Assembly: GCA_937896505.1 (NCBI GenBank)
Contig: CALBNP010000071.1
Coordinates: forward strand, 1-7,429
Origin: an uncultured Bacteroidales bacterium
GTDB taxonomy: Bacteria > Bacteroidota > Bacteroidia > Bacteroidales > F082
Direction of reading: 5' to 3'
Length of the DNA stretch: 7,429 bases
Below the pieces are notes generated by a model. That model saw only the letters and a program-made list of their open reading frames with translations. It did no database searches and was not told the DNA's origin. The translations under genes and the position numbers were made by a program. Below, piece after piece: positions 5,772-7,429 of this stretch. How positions within the stretch are numbered: position 1 is the first letter of the stretch; every line of letters starts with the position of its first letter.

Positions 5772-7106
5772 ATGATAAAACTGCAAAAGCTTTTAGCCGT
5801 TTCCGCAATTGCTTTGCTGTTGTGCTCATGCAATAACGACTCCGTTTTCCCAGGCTTCACCCAAATGGAAAACGGAGCCTATATGAAGTTCTACAGCAAA
5901 GGCGATTCAGAAGTCACTCCACGACTCCATGATGGCGTGACAGTTGGAATGGCTCAGTATTTTGACGATTCGCTGCTGTTCACTACTGCAGGACAAAAGC
6001 CTATCTATCTTGAACTTGAGAAAGCTGACTTTGTCGGCGATGTGTCGGATGCTTTGCTGATGATGCATGTTGGCGATTCGGCTCGACTGGCTGTCTTGGC
6101 CGATTCAGTCTTCCAAGTAATGATGGGTACAGAAGCTCCAGAGGAATATGCGGGAAAGCCAATCTATTACGACCTGAAACTTGTTTCGGTGAAGCCGTTT
6201 GAGGAAATTGAGGCTGAAAACAAAGCTTTGCTCGACAGCCTAAAAGCTGAAGAGCAAAGCATCCTTGAACCATTCAGAAATGATCCGAATAATAGGCTGA
6301 CCGAATCTGGTTTGATAGTTTTGAGCCAGAGTGGGAAGGGCCGCGTGGCGGAAAAGGACGAATTCGTAAACTTCGATTTCTGCTTAAGTACGCTTGATGA
6401 CGACACCATCATGTGCTCTTTTGGCGTCGAACCTGTTGATTTCCAAATAGGTTCTATCGCTATCGACAAGGAGGAAGTATTCATTTGCAAAGGCTTTACT
6501 GAAGCTCTTGGAATGGTTTCGAAAGGTGGAACGATTAATTTCATCATTCCTTCGGCTTTGGGATTCGACAGCACTGGATATGAGCAGATAATTTTGCCTT
6601 ATACTCCTTTGAAAGCTAAGGCTATGGTTCACGAGATTCTTAGCAAGGAGCAATATGACAAGAAGGTAGAAGAGCAAGAAAAGCAACATCAGGCTGAAGC
6701 CGAACGTATGATGGCTCTTGAGCAAACGATGATTTCTGATTATGTTGAGAAAAATGGTATTGCTGAAACGCCAACAGAATCAGGACTTTACATTATCAAT
6801 AGGGAAGAGGGTAATGGCGATTTGGCTCAATGGGGCGAGACGGTAAAAGTCCATTATATCATTCACAACTTGAAAGGCGATTTCGTTGAATCGAGTTACG
6901 ATTATGATCCTTTGCCGTTTACGATTGGCCAGGGCGAAATGATTCTTGCCATTGAAGAGGCTGTGATGACGATGAACAAGGGTGCCAAGGTGCGCCTGAT
7001 TTCACCTTCAAAACTGGCTTTCGGCGAATATGTGATTGACGAGGAATTGCTTCCTGCATACTCACCGATGGTTATTGACCTTGAATTGGTTGAAATAATG
7101 AAATAA
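5772..7106 (+). CDS. Lipoprotein with three divergent FKBP-like domains
   Basis: The 444-aa protein has a signal peptide with lipobox LCSC (lipidated Cys20, followed by NND), like the LMCSC of the 174-aa protein. Domain 1 (about 27-140) is the shared degenerate type: FPGFTQMENGAYMKFY, DDSLLFT, VGDV, MMHVGDS, ADSVF. Domain 2 (about 177-290) is the most divergent of the array: it has I213-M214 for Phe-Asp, F242 for Trp, and GFDS instead of AYG. Domain 3 (about 333-443) retains TPTESGLYII and VHY (Y362), F371 and F383, but has V372 for Asp, I394 for Trp and LAFGE with F417 for Tyr82. No domain looks fully catalytic. The linkers (about 141-176 and 291-332) are rich in Glu, Lys and Gln and should be helical. 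It is the last gene of the run, followed after 20 bases by a strong terminator. Its function is unknown; a binding role is inferred. Confidence 0.87.
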   Translation: MIKLQKLLAVSAIALLLCSCNNDSVFPGFTQMENGAYMKFYSKGDSEVTPRLHDGVTVGMAQYFDDSLLFTTAGQKPIYLELEKADFVGDVSDALLMMHVGDSARLAVLADSVFQVMMGTEAPEEYAGKPIYYDLKLVSVKPFEEIEAENKALLDSLKAEEQSILEPFRNDPNNRLTESGLIVLSQSGKGRVAEKDEFVNFDFCLSTLDDDTIMCSFGVEPVDFQIGSIAIDKEEVFICKGFTEALGMVSKGGTINFIIPSALGFDSTGYEQIILPYTPLKAKAMVHEILSKEQYDKKVEEQEKQHQAEAERMMALEQTMISDYVEKNGIAETPTESGLYIINREEGNGDLAQWGETVKVHYIIHNLKGDFVESSYDYDPLPFTIGQGEMILAIEEAVMTMNKGAKVRLISPSKLAFGEYVIDEELLPAYSPMVIDLELVEIMK

Positions 7107-7126
7107 AGGTCAATCTATTCAAATTA

Positions 7127-7160
7127 AAAAGCAGTTGTCGGTTTTCCGGCAACTGCTTTT
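7127..7160 (+). terminator. Strong bidirectional intrinsic terminator
   Basis: GCAGTTGTCGG (7131-7141) pairs with CCGGCAACTGC (7146-7156) around a TTTT loop, with one G-U pair on the plus-strand RNA. AAAA (7127-7130) and TTTT (7157-7160) flank the stem, extending it and providing U-tracts on both strands. It lies between convergent genes and should stop the lipoprotein operon from the left and the DUF1015 gene from the right. Confidence 0.88.
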
Positions 7161-7181
7161 CGTTTATACCTTATTAATATA

Positions 7182-7429
7182 TTAGTCTAAGGTGTGGATG
7201 ACGAGACCTGAACGGAGTTTAGGTTCGAACCAGGTGGTCTTTGGAGGCATGATGTTGCCGCTGTCGGCGATGTCGATGATTTGCTTCATCGAAACTGGAT
7301 ACATGGCAAAAGCAACAGCCATTTCGCCGTTATCGACGCGACGCTTCAGTTCGCCCAAGCCGCGGATACCGCCAACGAAGTCGATGCGCTTGTCGGTGCG
7401 GAGGTCCTTGATGCCGAGGATATTGTCCA
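7182..7429 (-). CDS. DUF1015 family protein, C-terminal fragment
   Basis: A minus-strand reading frame enters from the right edge and ends at TAA (7184-7182), giving the last 81 residues. The end carries MPPKTTWFEPKLRSGLVIH, the characteristic C-terminus of DUF1015 proteins (about 410 aa in full), preceded by GEMAVAFAMYPVSMKQIIDI and IDFVGGIRGLGEL. The 5' part lies outside the window. The biochemical role of the family is not established; in Bacteroidales it is often found near serine-biosynthesis genes such as serA and serC, which is recalled and not visible here. Codons are rich in C-ending forms (ATC, GAC, CTC), more than in nrnA, which hints at higher expression or different codon selection. 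It converges with the lipoprotein operon across the terminator. Confidence 0.85.
   Translation of the reverse strand, partial: DNILGIKDLRTDKRIDFVGGIRGLGELKRRVDNGEMAVAFAMYPVSMKQIIDIADSGNIMPPKTTWFEPKLRSGLVIHTLD

Noticed and set aside
6167..6725. Overlapping 135- and 113-codon minus-strand ORFs opposite the last lipoprotein gene
   Set aside because: They are antisense to a gene with a clear signal peptide and repeated domain motifs; compositions are typical of shadow frames and no start signals are seen.

Overview
The window looks like a chromosome segment from a member of the Bacteroidales (Bacteroidota). The evidence is TAnnTTTG-type -7 promoter elements, A-rich translation starts mostly without Shine-Dalgarno sequences, lipoprotein signal peptides, an NrnA-type DHH phosphoesterase next to a GldI-like FKBP lipoprotein, and a DUF1015 C-terminus of the Bacteroidales type. 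The species cannot be named from the sequence.

Layout. A minus-strand gene (144-803) encodes a Schlafen/AlbA_2-domain protein with a C-terminal winged-helix-like part. It diverges, across about 650 bp of non-coding and mostly extremely AT-rich DNA, from a plus-strand XRE-family HTH regulator (1457-1903). Next comes a tightly packed plus-strand run: nrnA (1981-2994), then four FKBP-like lipoprotein genes (2996-3520, 3524-4846, 4899-5768, 5772-7106). Gaps within the run are 1, 3, 52 and 3 bases, so it is probably one operon driven from a TATTTTTG element at 1956-1963. A strong hairpin terminator (7127-7160) separates the run from the convergent, truncated 3' end of a DUF1015 gene (7182-7429, minus strand).

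How the genes may work together. NrnA degrades short RNA oligomers and pAp in the cytoplasm. The lipoproteins should act in the periplasm or at the cell surface, so co-transcription need not mean a shared pathway. The four lipoproteins contain 1, 3, 2 and 3 FKBP-like domains, nine in total, joined by charged helical linkers. By residue-by-residue reading only one domain, the second of the 289-aa protein, keeps the full FKBP catalytic pocket. The three multi-domain proteins share a distinctive degenerate N-terminal FKBP-like domain with its own conserved motifs (DSLL/F, GD(L/V), MMHxGDS, ADS(V/I)). This expanded, mostly pseudo-enzymatic FKBP lipoprotein array is the most interesting content. 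A folding or chaperone function for exported proteins, possibly linked to gliding or type IX secretion through the GldI-like member, is an inference and not shown by the sequence.
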